From positions 17,225,780-17,289,779 of the forward strand of contig NC_049992.1 of the NCBI RefSeq assembly GCF_000003815.2: a stretch of 64,000 bases of DNA, written 5' to 3'. Source of the stretch: Branchiostoma floridae. Its lineage: Eukaryota > Chordata > Leptocardii > Amphioxiformes > Branchiostomatidae. The notes under the pieces were generated by a model. That model searched no databases, was not told the origin of the DNA, and was given only the letters and a program-made list of their open reading frames with translations. Numbering within the stretch: the first letter of the stretch is position 1; the number at the start of each line of letters is the position of its first letter. Both the position numbers and the translations under genes were made by a program. Shown piece by piece: positions 11,632-22,439 of this stretch.

Positions 11632-11723
11632 GCCTGAGTACCATCGTATTTCTACCGGGGCTCCCTACACTCGCTGCCCTAACCATCCTATTTGTACCGG
11701 TAGAAATAGAATTGTACTCAGGC
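11632..11723. mobile_element. Short TA-type MITE, GCCTGGGTACCATC family, diverged copy
   Basis: GCCTGAGTACCATCGTATTT...AATTGTACTCAGGC form inverted ends similar to those at 16.78 and 25.65 kb, with inner CTACCGG/CCGGTAG also inverted. The left flank is TA, the right one is mutated (CA). Confidence 0.55.
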
Positions 11724-11769
11724 CAGATTTTAGGGGCCTGGCTTGTGGAAAGGCTGCTAGAACCATGAT

Positions 11770-12970
11770 TTAGTTAGGCTAGATGTATTATCAACTGCCA
11801 TCAAATTCTCTTTAAAAGGTCACCACCATAAATAAGTTTAGAGGACTCTAATGGAGGCTTTAACTATGCTCGTTTTAAAAACAAAATACAAAGAAAAACG
11901 AGTTCATATAGTGAAAGTTTGCAAATTTCTATCACGCACGTTCTCTTTATCGGTGTTGAATATATTTTCTGGCTCTGATTATCTTTAACATTTGTGTCAC
12001 ATTAATATTTCATACACTTGTTCACGGTCGCGTCCCTGCTGGAAGCTTTTCATTTCGCAAAATCAAGTTATCCTCGATAAAATTAGGTACGCTATTATGA
12101 GACGGCAAGCAAACTTTCAATTAAAGGTAGCCATAAGAAAAGAGGATACTAATAGTATATATATCAGGAATCATTCTAAATATATCACGACAAGATGCAG
12201 GTATTTTCAAGGTCAGTCAATATTTTTACCCGACAGCGTTCCGAATTACCCGCACTATCTGACGCCCTTCACTTGACCAAATCGATAGTGTTAGCGATGC
12301 ATTTTCGGCAATGCATACCTCTATCTATTAGAGATGTCCATATCCATTGCTGTATGTTGCACTACCCCAAAGGCAGCTGCCTACCGAGCGCGCCCGTGTG
12401 TCGTGACACCCCGCCGTGAGCGATAGCCGGGATTGGAGTATTGAAGTGTAGGCAAAAGGCCGTGATGCATTACCTTTTATGTGCTATTTGATGTCCCTCA
12501 ATAGTCAAAAGTCGCATCGAATTTTACACCACAATGGCCTCGTTGCGCTCCCAAATGCACCACTTCAAAAGCACCAATCCAGCCAGCGTAGTCTCGAGCG
12601 ATTCGCGGACCCGCATTAGCGTAATGTTGATCTACACTACAAAGATGTCTATTCGTATAACACTTTCCAATTTTATGACCATATTAGAGGGCTCCCTTCT
12701 GTGACAATTATTGCACTGGTAGTCAAAAACTCGTGGCGAGAATTATTGGCCTACACGTGAGAATGTATTTGTGAGAATAATAGACGGCGCAGAGTGAAAA
12801 GTGGTACGATAGTGTATTGAAAATCTACTGGCTTAGAGATAGTGGATTGGCTAATGGTGTTGAGCTTGCGTTACACACGATTCAAACAGAGTGAGAGAGA
12901 GGGGGGATTTTGGCAAGAAAAATTAACGCCGTCGTCAATTGGTCTATCCTGAATAGAAGCAGACGGAGAA
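11770..12970. other. Intergenic sequence, nothing recognised
   Basis: Unique-looking sequence. If the minus-strand exon at 12983-13052 is real, this is its intron. Confidence 0.4.
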
Positions 12971-12982
12971 AAAGGGACTTAC

Positions 12983-13052
12983 CTCTGTTTTGTAGCAGGC
13001 TGATGGAGACAAAACCGCAAAACACGCGTAGAACTGTTGCACGGCACGCCAT
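12983..13052 (-). CDS. Possible first coding exon of an unidentified minus-strand gene (signal-peptide-like)
   Basis: On the - strand an ATG at 13052 opens 23 codons (MACRATVLRVFCGFVSISLL, then QNR) followed directly by a consensus donor AG|GTAAGT (12983|12982). The peptide has an Arg-containing start and a hydrophobic core, like a secretory signal peptide. The exon sits at the edge of a CpG-richer stretch (about 12970-13400) that could be its promoter side. No downstream exon was found in 1-12980, so the gene would need to continue past the window edge or through unrecognised exons. A chance match is quite possible. Confidence 0.25.
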
Positions 13053-13059
13053 TTGCTGG

Positions 13060-14065
13060 TAAAGTCCTGTGGTTGCGCACCACTACTGTTGTGGTCGCAC
13101 ACACGAAACCACTAAACACCGGCCTGTTAAATGGCTAGCAGATGGGTAATTTTCGTGCGAACGCTGATGACACCTCTTGGGTGACGGGCGTAAACGTGTT
13201 CTTCACCGCCTTCCAGTCAGATACGTTACGGTAGTCCCACCGCACCGGCACGGAAAATCGGCGTGTAACCAGACAGTCGGTGGTGTCAGCGCGTTTCCTG
13301 ACTTCTCATCCCCGCATGATTAGTGTCCCTCTTCGCGTGCACGCCGCTAATTACTTACAGTCCCTTCGCTACGAAAAATCCCCGCAGCGCAGTTGGCAGT
13401 TCTGAGAGCACACTTTAGCCCTAAAACTGTTCTGTACGGTTCAAAACTGTTACATCGCGAATAAAAGACTTATCAACACCAAGAGATTGTCGGCTTCCGG
13501 AATAAACTCTCAGTGTGGTTGAACGAAAGGTAAAGAAGTTGACAGTTCAAAGGAATTGTTTGCGAACGCCACACGCTATAACATCACACAAATCAGTACC
13601 CCGGACAGTACGAAAAGCAGTGCACACGCTGTGCCTGCCTGAGGGCTACTGTTGACTGACGCATCTGGACGATACCATTTGAACAACTCTCGAAGGGGAC
13701 GCATAGAATAATCCGAGAGCGGGCGGTCAGCCTGGCTTGTGAATTCTTTGTATTGTATTCATCAATAATCAGTGACACAAAGTCAACTTGCAACGACTGT
13801 TAGACATAGTAAATCAGTTGCGATGTGTTATCAGGGATGCCGAGTTTATAGTTACACCAGAACCCATCATAGTATATGACGGATGTTTGGTCAATGTTGC
13901 ATCGTATTCGTATGGTTACGATCTCTTCTCCGTCACAACGTATATTGGACACTATTTACGGGGAGGGGGGATACTCGTATCATTACATAAATACGTGAAG
14001 ACGACCTTATACGGCCGGGCTGAAGTAGATACGTTATGGCTACGTACTGGGACGCAAAATAGTAC
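13060..14065. other. CpG-richer unique sequence upstream (minus-strand sense) of the possible first exon
   Basis: 13060-13400 has noticeably more CpG than the surroundings and could be a promoter region for the candidate minus-strand exon. No core promoter motif was identified; the rest holds nothing recognised. Confidence 0.3.
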
Positions 14066-14068
14066 GCA

Positions 14069-14595
14069 CAAGTCCCCCATTCCACAAGACCGCGATCGCA
14101 CTGCGCCCTTGCTGTGACTAAAATTGGATTTGTAGAATATCAGTATATTTTACAAAATGTTAAAGTATGATTGAAAGGCAACAATTCGCACAAAAAAGTA
14201 AAATAAAAAGCTTAAGGGGGGTCACACGTGCGTACATATTTAAGTCTGTATAGGGTAGTCTTAGCCTCTACCAGGATCCACAGTTCACTTGAAAACTTGT
14301 AGAAATTGGACAAATATGGACATATAGCACGCTACGCTAGCGATCTGCTAACTCCTCTGGTATGTTCTCTGGCTATATATATATGTGTGTGTTTGCCAGA
14401 TTTCTACTATTTCTTTAGTGACCTGTGGAACCTGGTAGAGGCTAGGACTTCCATATGGACCTCATACGGACTTGAATATATACGCACGTGTGAACCCACC
14501 TTTATTCTTTTACTCTATGGAATTCATTCGTTGAGCGCGCTGCCAAAATTTGGTCGCATCGCGATCGTAGCGAGGTCGCCCGTGACTTGGTAGAA
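14069..14595. mobile_element. GCGATCGC-ended element interrupted by a palindromic MITE
   Basis: The outer left part (ATTCCACAAGACCGCGATCG) and outer right part (CGCATCGCGATCGTAGCGAG...GTAGAATGG) are inverted relatives and match the repeat at 9012. Between them lies a complete GGTCACACGTGCGTA-family MITE (14214-14503), listed separately. Confidence 0.6.
14214..14503. mobile_element. Palindromic MITE, GGTCACACGTGCGTA family, copy 2 (nested)
   Basis: AAGGGGGGTCACACGTGCGT / ACGCACGTGTGAACCCACCT ends, TTTAAGTCTGTAT/GACTTGAATATAT subterminal inverted repeats and the CCACAG...CTGTGG pair seen in the other copies. Confidence 0.8.
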
Positions 14596-14599
14596 TGGT

Positions 14600-15200
14600 A
14601 GTCGTGATCAGGAGCAGACAGACTCCACTCTACTACGTCTCTAGGGACCAGACCGTTTCCGCCGGCAGTCAGCAAGAAAAGACACAGACTCCGTCAACGT
14701 AATCCCGCCAGTATCCTTTTCATACTACATATTGCAACACTCAGTCCATTTAAATGCCAAAGGAATAAAAACAAATGTCGAGGCAAAGCTGTTATATTCT
14801 GTACGGTACATGTTTATTGTCGGTAAGAAGACTCTGTTGTGCTAAAGTTGTAAGTATTACATATTGGGTTGGTATTTGCTTTGCTTTGAATTATGATGAA
14901 ATATCGCTGATATTCAGATATAGATCGACATCTCCATCTTGAAGATAGCGTGGTACAGTCCATTTAAATACCTGTCATTTCCTAATGGTAGCCTGTGTTG
15001 TACAAGCTGGGGTCAATTACTATAGTTACTCCCCAAGCAGAGGTTAGAATCTAGCTTGCCTCGGTTACTTAGTGATGTAACGAACAACACATAAAAGGAA
15101 ACGGAGGTAAAGAATTGTTCTTGTCTGTAGCCGCTGATTGAACATGTGCACTCGAGGCAGTTGAACTTTCTGGGCCCTATCCTGCGCATGCCCGAAGATG
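14600..15200. other. Intergenic sequence with one CCAAGCAGAGGTT terminal motif
   Basis: CCCCAAGCAGAGGTTAG near 15032 matches a word found at or near several element ends in the window. No complete element or gene was seen. Confidence 0.35.
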
Positions 15201-15204
15201 AACG

Positions 15205-15425
15205 TGCCAATATCTATATCTATATCTATCTTTACATACCAACACAAGGCAAACGCGAACGAGGACGCCAAACTATCTCGTATCTACAGAATGTTTGACA
15301 GTGCCCAGAATATTTTAATGGCCAGATCAACGTAAAGCAGACCCGCCGTCTAGCTGCCTACAAAAGGGCCTGGAAGAAATTAACAGTCGCCTGCGCTGCA
15401 AACGACCGATAATGAATGAATGAAT
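15205..15425 (+). pseudogene. LINE 3' end fragment with (TGAA)n tail
   Basis: Frames read GKRERGRQTISYLQNV, and further on KQTRRLAAYKRAWKKLTVAC, AANDR, stop, followed by repeated TGAA. R-G-R...Y-L near the end and a final A-W-K-K-L-T..C motif are typical of the C-terminus of some LINE ORFs. Two or more frame breaks. The lineage differs from the family A copies. Confidence 0.55.
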
Positions 15426-15429
15426 GAAG

Positions 15430-15895
15430 ACCTTTATATTGTACATTCATACCCACTGGGTTCAGTACAGGTCACAATAAATGATACAACATGATATAAT
15501 GATACAATGAATCTACACTACTCAAGAATCGTATTCTACTGCGTACATTCGGCTTCTTCTCGTTTCTTTGTGATATTGAAAATGTAAGAACAGATATGAT
15601 TTATAAGTAAAGGTTTGTCTAGATTCATAAGGAATATAAATTTGTCTATATTACTCAGTCGTATGATGATGATGATCGACGGTAGAGATGGTACCAAAAA
15701 TCTTAGCCCACACCGCAAGCACCTCAATTACTTCACGGAGGTTTCTGTTCTACAGACTCTTGATTTTCTGGAATCTACTTTTAGCTTAATATCAATTTTT
15801 TTGGCTTCCTCCGGGGGCCATTGTTTAGTCTGCTTGCCCGTGGTTTGCCTGGAACGTCTCTAATACTTTGACACGTTTGCTTCCCAATGCCCACT
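15430..15895. other. AT-rich intergenic sequence, nothing recognised
   Basis: Contains a short (GAT)n run near 15664; no supportable features. Confidence 0.4.
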
Positions 15896-15899
15896 TAAA

Positions 15900-16498
15900 G
15901 CCCCCTTCACATGAGAGAACGAATGAGCCGGAATGCCGTCCGAATGAAATTTTTTTTCTATTTGTTGCAATTCCTCGCAATTCGTACTGTATTCTAAACA
16001 TTCTTACTGCATTCCAGATATTTGTGGCCGTTCTTTTGGCTAGACCGAAAGTTTTTGACATGTTAAAAACTGTCGAGGTGCATTCGAAGTGGAGAAATAT
16101 CGAATGGCATTCATAGTGAATTCTAAGCGTATTCTAACTATTCTAATTGCAGTCTTACCGCATTCTGCGGCATTCCAACTTTATTCGAAACATATGCATT
16201 CTTATCTCATTCGATGGAGAACCGAAACGCCAAGCCATCTCGAATCCTGCCAGAATGCGGCCAAAAGAATATCTCGAATGCAGTGAGAATGTCTAGAATA
16301 CACTACGAATTCCCAGGAATAGAAAAGAATTTTCATTCTGACGGTATTCTGGCTCATTCCTTCTCGTGTGAAGGGGATATCAAGTCCATTTGGAATTTCC
16401 CACTCGGAACGGCCCAGAATGTGTTACGAATTTTGCAAATAATTCATTCCGGCTGGTTCTGCTTGATTCCTGCTGATTCGATTTCAGTGTGAAGGCCC
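15900..16498. mobile_element. Foldback element built of GAATGC/ATTCT words, with TIR CCCTTCACATGAGAGAACGA
   Basis: The left end CCCCTTCACATGAGAGAACG...GAATGAGCCGGAATGCCGTC is inverted at 16336-16376 (CATTCTGACGGTATTCTGGC...CTCGTGTGAAGGGG). The interior is a series of ATTCTAA/GAATGC words that pair with each other. A second GTGTGAAGG end near 16490 suggests two overlapping or nested copies. Confidence 0.65.
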
Positions 16499-16776
16499 TA
16501 TTACGATGCACATGCCAGCTCTTACCGGTGCCTGGCAAGATAATCGTTTTTCCACCAACTGTCAATCACGTTTGAATGGTAGGCGGGTATCCGTTATTCC
16601 GAACCGTTATCGTTCCTTTGCTCCTACCGCTCTCCCCTGCATGTGAAAAATTGATTGTAGCGATGTTTCCTAGAAATCGACTGATTGCCCCCACTGCTGT
16701 CAGGGTAAAAGGCATGGGCGCTCACTCACTTCAACGATTCGACGTTGTCGTTTTCTGTGTTGTACAAAAAAAAGTA

Positions 16777-16930
16777 GCCTGGGTACCATCCGGATAGTAG
16801 TTCGCACCGACGTTTATTATACATTATATGCAGTCACTTTTCTCTCTGAACTTTATTATACACTATATACAGTTGCTTCTCTGCTATTCCAAAAGCAGAA
16901 GCGACCATAGGAGCCTGATGGTACTCAGGC
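16777..16930. mobile_element. TA-flanked MITE, GCCTGGGTACCATC family
   Basis: GCCTGGGTACCATCCGGATA...GATGGTACTCAGGC inverted ends, flanked by TA on both sides (16775-16776, 16931-16932), as expected for Tc1/mariner-type insertion. Interior duplicated TTTATTATACA-TATA-CAGT words. Confidence 0.75.
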
Positions 16931-16934
16931 TACA

Positions 16935-17260
16935 TCTTTTGTACAAAGTCTCTTCAAACTCCGTATACAAGTTAGTAAAATATCGTTGAAATATCGAGTT
17001 CTATCGCGAGATCCAGACTAGGTCATTCTCCTTGAGCAAGAAGATGGACTGATGACGGCCGTCGAAAAGTTTATGTAAAAACTTTTTACAAAATTTGGAG
17101 TAACCTTAGTGAAATATCATTTTAATGAGTGAAAAGTTCTCCATTCTAATCTGTTCTATTTTTGTTTCGTGGAACCGTTATGCAAATCACCTTTAAACGT
17201 AACACACCAGTTTCGTACAGTATCTAGATGCTGTGAAATACAGGGCTAAGGTTTGATGCA
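16935..17260. other. Intergenic sequence, nothing recognised
   Basis: AT-rich, no supportable features. Confidence 0.4.
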
Positions 17261-17269
17261 CTCACACAG

Positions 17270-17460
17270 GGAAGGACCAACTCTTTCAATACGGTTCTTT
17301 TACGAGCTCGAGGTGTAGCCCTCGAACACGGAACCTCTGGCCTTTTTTCCCATCTGAGAGAAAGCCTCTAGCCAAAGCTAAGCTCTCATTTTCACTAAAG
17401 TCTGGCCAGGAAATGGATGTAAAGTGCCTTTCCCACGGGCACAACATTCAAGCCTGCTAC
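17270..17460 (-). repeat. Possible tRNA-like SINE relic
   Basis: TCGAACACGGAACCTCTGG (B-box-like on the - strand) is followed by AAAGTGCCTTTCCCACGGGC. That combination also appears, more clearly, at 19.48 and 43.02 kb. Diverged; no intact A box. Confidence 0.4.
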
Positions 17461-17464
17461 GAAT

Positions 17465-18275
17465 CTCTCCTATATATACTCTAAGTGCAAGCGGCATTGC
17501 TATGCACCTCTGTCGTAACTGTGCAATTTCATGTGGTTCATCGACACTTCAAAAAAAAGAGACGAATCTTCAAATTTGATAGATAAATCCACAGGCCGGC
17601 ACCCCTGTCATCGGTTGGCAGCGAGAGATCTATAGTTATCGTGCGGGAATATAACTCATTCTGACCGCCTGGTCTATGTGATTTTCCCGCCTGCCTTGGG
17701 GAGTAGATTGCTACCAACTCGATGTCGAAGGAAAGGACATTGGATCTCCATCATTTCAGTATCCTGATATGTTGTGCCCTGCTGTGATTGCTATAGGTGA
17801 TCCTTGTGCATGGTTCGGAATAAGCAAGTCATACACACGCCTGGAGGTATGCTCACATTCTAAATAAAACATTGAGAAATTATTCTGAGGTCTGCGGAAT
17901 GTTTTACCTTTATGGTCTGTTAAATAAAAGCTACAATTTTCAAGTTCACAAATATCAGAGCTTAAAAAATGGTTTATTCCTAAAAAATACAAGCTACGTA
18001 CTAAAATGCGGTATTTTGCTATGATTATAGTATGAGTAACAAAATATTGAGCGATAAAGGTACCTTAAGCCTCGGATTTGATGGAAACCAATTCAATAAC
18101 GTTGAATCATGTGGATCATTGGAATGTGCCATAGGTGCGGTAATGGCTCTTCCTGGATTTGATCGTATTTTCCTGGATTTGACCCGCGCGCGCTCGATTG
18201 CATGTATTGAAAGGTATGGAATAATTTTGCAGGACCAATTTAGATGGACCTTGGCCTGTGACGGATACGATATGA
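17465..18275. other. Intergenic sequence, nothing recognised
   Basis: Unique-looking sequence; a short internal repeat of TTCCTGGATTTGA at about 18150-18182. Confidence 0.4.
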
Positions 18276-18279
18276 TATT

Positions 18280-18480
18280 TTAATATCTCTCTATCTATCT
18301 ATCTATCTACCTGTCGGTCCCTTCATCCACCCATCCATCCATTCATCCGCCTATCTATGTATGTATGTATGTATCTAAATTTAATATCTAAAATTCTTTC
18401 TATCTATTTATCCATCTAATTATATATTTATATATCGATCTATCAATTGATGTATCTCACTATCTGTCTAACTGAAAATG
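18280..18480. repeat. (TATC)n / (ATCC)n / (TATG)n microsatellite
   Basis: Runs of CTAT, CATC and GTAT tetranucleotides. Confidence 0.85.
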
Positions 18481-18544
18481 ATTCAATCTATCCTTCCAAA
18501 AAGAACAAGAAACAGTCATTCCTTAAATACCAGAATTACCAACC

Positions 18545-18790
18545 TAGGATGATGTGTTCGAAAATACGCACTTTCCCAGAACTATCGTAGAGTGGAATTT
18601 GTTATCACCAAGTACAGTAGGTTCATCTTTTCTGGATAGTTTTAAAGAACGCTTGCAGATAGATGTACAAAAGTTAAGTGTGACGGATCGTTCGGTGTAA
18701 TATAACCAGCTGCTGCCGCGCCGCGTGCCTGCGAAGCTGGTGTGTTGCGCCGAGCTGGCTATACAGATACAGATCTATTTCTCCATTCAT
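18545..18790 (+). pseudogene. LINE 3' end fragment, tail family A (best preserved copy)
   Basis: Reads HFPRTIVEWNLLSPSTVGSS, FLDSFKERLQIDVQKLSV, TDRSV, stop. It then has the tail shared with the 3.6 and 6.4 kb copies (TCGGTGTAATATAACCAGCT, ending CAGATACAGATC). F-P-R-T-I-V-E-W-N-x-L and S-F-K-E-R-L are the terminal motifs of LINE reverse-transcriptase ORFs. The frame is intact over about 60 codons but truncated on the 5' side. Confidence 0.8.
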
Positions 18791-18945
18791 CCATCCATCC
18801 ATCTAAATCTATATAAGGCTATCCAACAATCTAACTATGTATGTATCTATCTATTCATTTATCTAGTTGGTGTCTATCTACCTGTTCGTCAATTTATTAA
18901 TCCATCTATCGCTACATCTATCCTTCTACCTGTCTATCTATTTTC
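18780..18945. repeat. (ATCC)n/(ATCT)n microsatellite at a LINE tail
   Basis: Starts directly where the LINE tail ends in GATACAGATC, so it probably grew from the retroelement's short terminal repeat. Confidence 0.75.
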
Positions 18946-18949
18946 AATA

Positions 18950-19465
18950 TGGTCCAGCCTGTACCATATTTGCAGGCTGAGACGTATTGTAACGTTAGTG
19001 CACGTACTAAATGTTAGATGTGTCATTTCAGTAATGTTAACGTTGCCCTACATTTAGAGTGCTTTGAAAAACTCGTGCAGAAAACAAGAGTGTCATAAAG
19101 CACACTCTAAAACCTTTCTCCAAGCGGTACAAATGCTTTGAAATGCCAATACAGTCATGATGAATTTGTACAGAGACATTCAAAAACCATTTGTACGTCT
19201 GAACTGTTTGCTGTTCTGAAAGCTTTGTTCAAGGGCAGTTTTGACTAACTTATGAGTCTATTTTTCAAAATGGAGATACCATCACTTCAACAAAAGAGCC
19301 ACAAACTTCTTTTTATTTGCTTTCGGATATACCTGGGCATATACTTGGACACTCGATTTAGTAACTTCTATCAGGCCAAGATACACAGTGCCACATACAC
19401 AATACAGACAGAAGGTAGTCTTTTTCATCCTCAACCGAAGTCAGATACCCATTTGTATTGAGTGA
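18950..19465. other. Intergenic sequence, nothing recognised
   Basis: No supportable gene or repeat. Confidence 0.4.
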
Positions 19466-19469
19466 AGTG

Positions 19470-19590
19470 AGGAAGGTCGTGTAAAGTGCCTTTCCCAAGG
19501 ACACAACGTCGGGGCATGGCCAGTATCGAACTCAGGACGTCTGAGGTTTCGACCCAAACACTCTATCAGTTACGCCACACAGGACGCCAC
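19470..19590 (-). repeat. tRNA-derived SINE fragment
   Basis: On the - strand TGGCGTAACTGATAGAGTG fits the tRNA A box (TRGCNNARYGG) at 10 of 11 positions. About 45 bp further is GAGTTCGATAC, fitting a B box, then GTGTCCTTGGGAAAGGCACT. The acceptor ends do not pair, so this is a SINE head and not a tRNA gene. Confidence 0.65.
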
Positions 19591-19594
19591 GAAG

Positions 19595-20015
19595 CCACAA
19601 AAAATTTGCATTGCACAACAACATTCACTCCTGTCACGTAGGACAACTCTAAAGCTCTGTGAGAAGTTACGTATTGAGTAATAAGATTCTTTGCACACAA
19701 CCAATTGTCCTATTCAACCAGCGTTACGGTAGTGGCAGATGCACCCGTTGGATATAGGAGCCCGGGCACCTTAGCCATGAATCGTCATGAGGGGGAAATA
19801 GGTACTTTCCAAGCAGAGGTTGGAGAGTAGAAATAGGCACAGTCACGATTGTGGCCGCATTATTGAACAGAAGTACATTATAATTATTGCTCTGTTATGA
19901 TTATTAATTGACAATCGGTATGTATAATAATACACTACTACGCTTGGTGCTGCATTGTAGATATCACATTATGAACTAATATGTAGATATGTAAATTCTT
20001 TACGTTTGGGACGGC
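19595..20015. other. Intergenic sequence with one CCAAGCAGAGGTT motif
   Basis: TTTCCAAGCAGAGGTTGG near 19808; otherwise nothing recognised. Confidence 0.35.
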
Positions 20016-20019
20016 ATAT

Positions 20020-20110
20020 GTAAGCAGCGACATCTATGCTGCAGTACAATGTGAACCAGTCAGAATTGTCCTGAGGATGGGGCGTTTTTGTGTAAATCTT
20101 TCAAAGACGA
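20020..20110 (+). repeat. Tail fragment with AGCGACA hairpin, diverged copy
   Basis: GTAAGCAGCGACATCTATGC...CCAGTCAGAATTGTCCTGAG matches the structured tail at 34.7 kb (- strand) and 54.55-54.68 kb (+). The second hairpin is decayed. Confidence 0.55.
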
Positions 20111-20114
20111 CTAC

Positions 20115-21010
20115 TGAAGAAAGGAGCGACAGATTTTCATGAATTTGGATATGTAGATGACTTAGACAGAGCTGGGTATTATGAAATGCCAATTAATGAG
20201 AAAATTCTACCATATCACTGATTTCAATGTATCGTTCACCCTGGTTTGAAACTTTCCAGTGAGTGAGGGCTGTATTGCGCAAGATACGAGAAAACCAATA
20301 TATTACAGACTGGTGCAGTCAGATAACCGGTCAAGTACATTGATTTTGTTCTGAATGCCGATATCGCGATATTAATGTGTACAGAGGGCAAAACCTTCAC
20401 ACGATTCCTTTGTTATGTCGCATGCTGGCACAGTTTGCCCCCCTCCCCAAGGACACGCACAAGCACATTAGGTAAACAGTAATGATGATGATAGCTCGCT
20501 GTGTTTGCCGGTAGATATCCCCGCACACTGCCGCCCTCATCCCGGAGGCCAAACGTCGGCACACGGCGGTGATGACATTGATAGTGAGTCATCAATCATT
20601 CGAACGACCAGTCAGTGCACCTGGGACGCTGACGTCATCTAAGCTGCCAACCCCGCCACCTATGGTTGTCTATCAGCGTAGCTTGGAGGGGATCTGTGCC
20701 GGAGGGAGGTCTGTTTGGCCGGGGGAGTAGATCTCAGGTGGCCGCGCACATCGGTGTACCTCCCGAAACGCTTTTATCATGATACGACATTCTTCTTTTG
20801 TGTCTGTCTTACTTTCTTCTCTCAGTTCTGAAACTCTGTGTCTCTTATGCTTCGGGTAGCATGTTTTGGGTCTAGCTATCGTGTGCATGTGGTTATGCAC
20901 AGTCGTACACATCCTACAGTGAATTCTAACTGTTTATTCCTTGTTTATTCCTTGTATCTCGGCAACCCGTTATCCATCGTCAAGCCCTCCTTTGATTCTT
21001 TTATCCTGCT
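20115..21010. other. Intergenic sequence, nothing recognised
   Basis: Contains a TGACGTCA palindrome near 20632 and a moderately GC-rich stretch (20400-20760); no gene could be supported. Confidence 0.4.
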
Positions 21011-21015
21011 CACTT

Positions 21016-21060
21016 GCACACACACACACACACACGCACGCACGCACACAGAGAGAGAGA

Positions 21061-21101
<41 letters not shown>

Positions 21102-21207
21102 GAAGACGAACACGCACGCACACGCACACACACAGGTACACACACGCACACACACACGTACTCACACACATATACTTACACAGTCACGCATACTGTAATA
21201 CACACAG

Positions 21208-21254
<47 letters not shown>

Positions 21255-21275
21255 GTCAGACACACGCACATACAT

Positions 21276-21319
<44 letters not shown>

Positions 21320-21320
21320 C
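21016..21320. repeat. Long compound (CA)n / (GA)n microsatellite
   Basis: (CA)n, then (GA)n at about 21051-21098, then further (CA)n runs to about 21318. Open frames across it on both strands are low-complexity artefacts. Confidence 0.95.
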
Positions 21321-21800
21321 CACAACCATAATGTACATTCCCAAACACACACTCGGTCTATTTGTCTAGACGTATCCCTCCATCTTCCCCTCATCCATAA
21401 ATCATGTGTTTTGTCTGTCTCCATATGCCCTTCCACTTTTCTCTCGGCACATCTCCCCCGTCCATTACTCCGGTACCATCTATTCTCACTTCTCCGGCTA
21501 AGTACTGTAGTTTGATAGAGCCACATGCTTCTAACAACCGGGAAGCGAAGTGGGGCCGGCTCACTCCTCCCGCAGGTGCTATTCAGTTCCACGCCGTCTG
21601 TCATGAACACAGGATAACAACTCACTTTATAAAGTACTATACAAGCCTGAAAATGGACGTACTCCCATCGCAGACGCTGCGTGTCCACTTATGATACTTT
21701 GTTTGAAAGTTGCATCGCCTGTGGTGCCGTCGGATGACACCCGCCTATTACACCACCTTTCTACTAGTTCGGAGACTACGCTGCGATCGAGCTACCGGTC
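21321..21800. other. Intergenic sequence, nothing recognised
   Basis: No supportable feature. Confidence 0.4.
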
Positions 21801-21802
21801 TA

Positions 21803-22123
21803 AAGGTGGGGTCACACCTGCGTACATATTCAAGTCCGTATGAGGCGCGCATGGGAGTAATTGCCTCCACCAGGCTCCACAGGTCGTTGTAGAAATAATA
21901 GAAATTGGACAAACGTAAACAGGTAACATGTCAGACGAGTTAGCTGGGTCGCTAGCCATACTAGCTTCTCGGTCAGCTAACTCATCTGGCATGTTATGTA
22001 TCTATATTTGTCCAATTTGTACTATTTTTCCCGCGACCTGTACATGTGGAGCCTGGTAGAGACTAAGAGCGTCATACGCACCTCAAACGGACTTGAATAT
22101 ATACGCATGTGTGAACCCACCTT
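21803..22123. mobile_element. Palindromic MITE, GGTGGGGTCACAC family, copy 3
   Basis: AAGGTGGGGTCACACCTGCG...CGCATGTGTGAACCCACCTT with the full internal palindrome. Close to copy 1 at 8.7 kb in sequence, including AGACTAAGAGCGTCATACGC. Confidence 0.85.
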
Positions 22124-22437
22124 CAAGGGGGTTCACACGCACGTATGTATTCCGTACGAGTCCGTATGAGGCCTCTACCGTGGGCTCTACAGGTCACTTT
22201 TGACTTCTTGACTTCATCTTGAAAAATAGTAGAAATTGGACAAATATAGACATATAACATGTCAGGATAGTTAGCTGTCAGAGGAGTATAATGGTTTGCG
22301 ACTAGCTATAAGCTAACTCAGCTGGCAAGTTATATTTGTCCAATTTCAATTTTTCCAGCAACGTGTGGAGCCTGGAAAAGGGTACGCCTTCCATACGGAT
22401 CTCATACGGACCTGACATATACGCACGTGTGAACCAA
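22124..22437. mobile_element. Palindromic MITE, GGTCACACGTGCGTA family, copy 4 (right end truncated)
   Basis: Begins immediately after copy 3 with CAAGGGGGTTCACACGCACG and ends at ACGCACGTGTGAACC, without the final CACCTT. Same internal palindrome but a different subfamily from copy 3. Confidence 0.75.
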
Positions 22438-22439
22438 AC

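Noticed and set aside
19470-19590. Possible functional tRNA gene
   Set aside because: A and B boxes are recognisable, but acceptor ends do not pair and no proper anticodon arm forms; a SINE head explains it better.
20838-21688. Long His/Thr- and Val/Cys-rich open frames on both strands
   Set aside because: They are translations of the (CA)n/(GA)n microsatellite.
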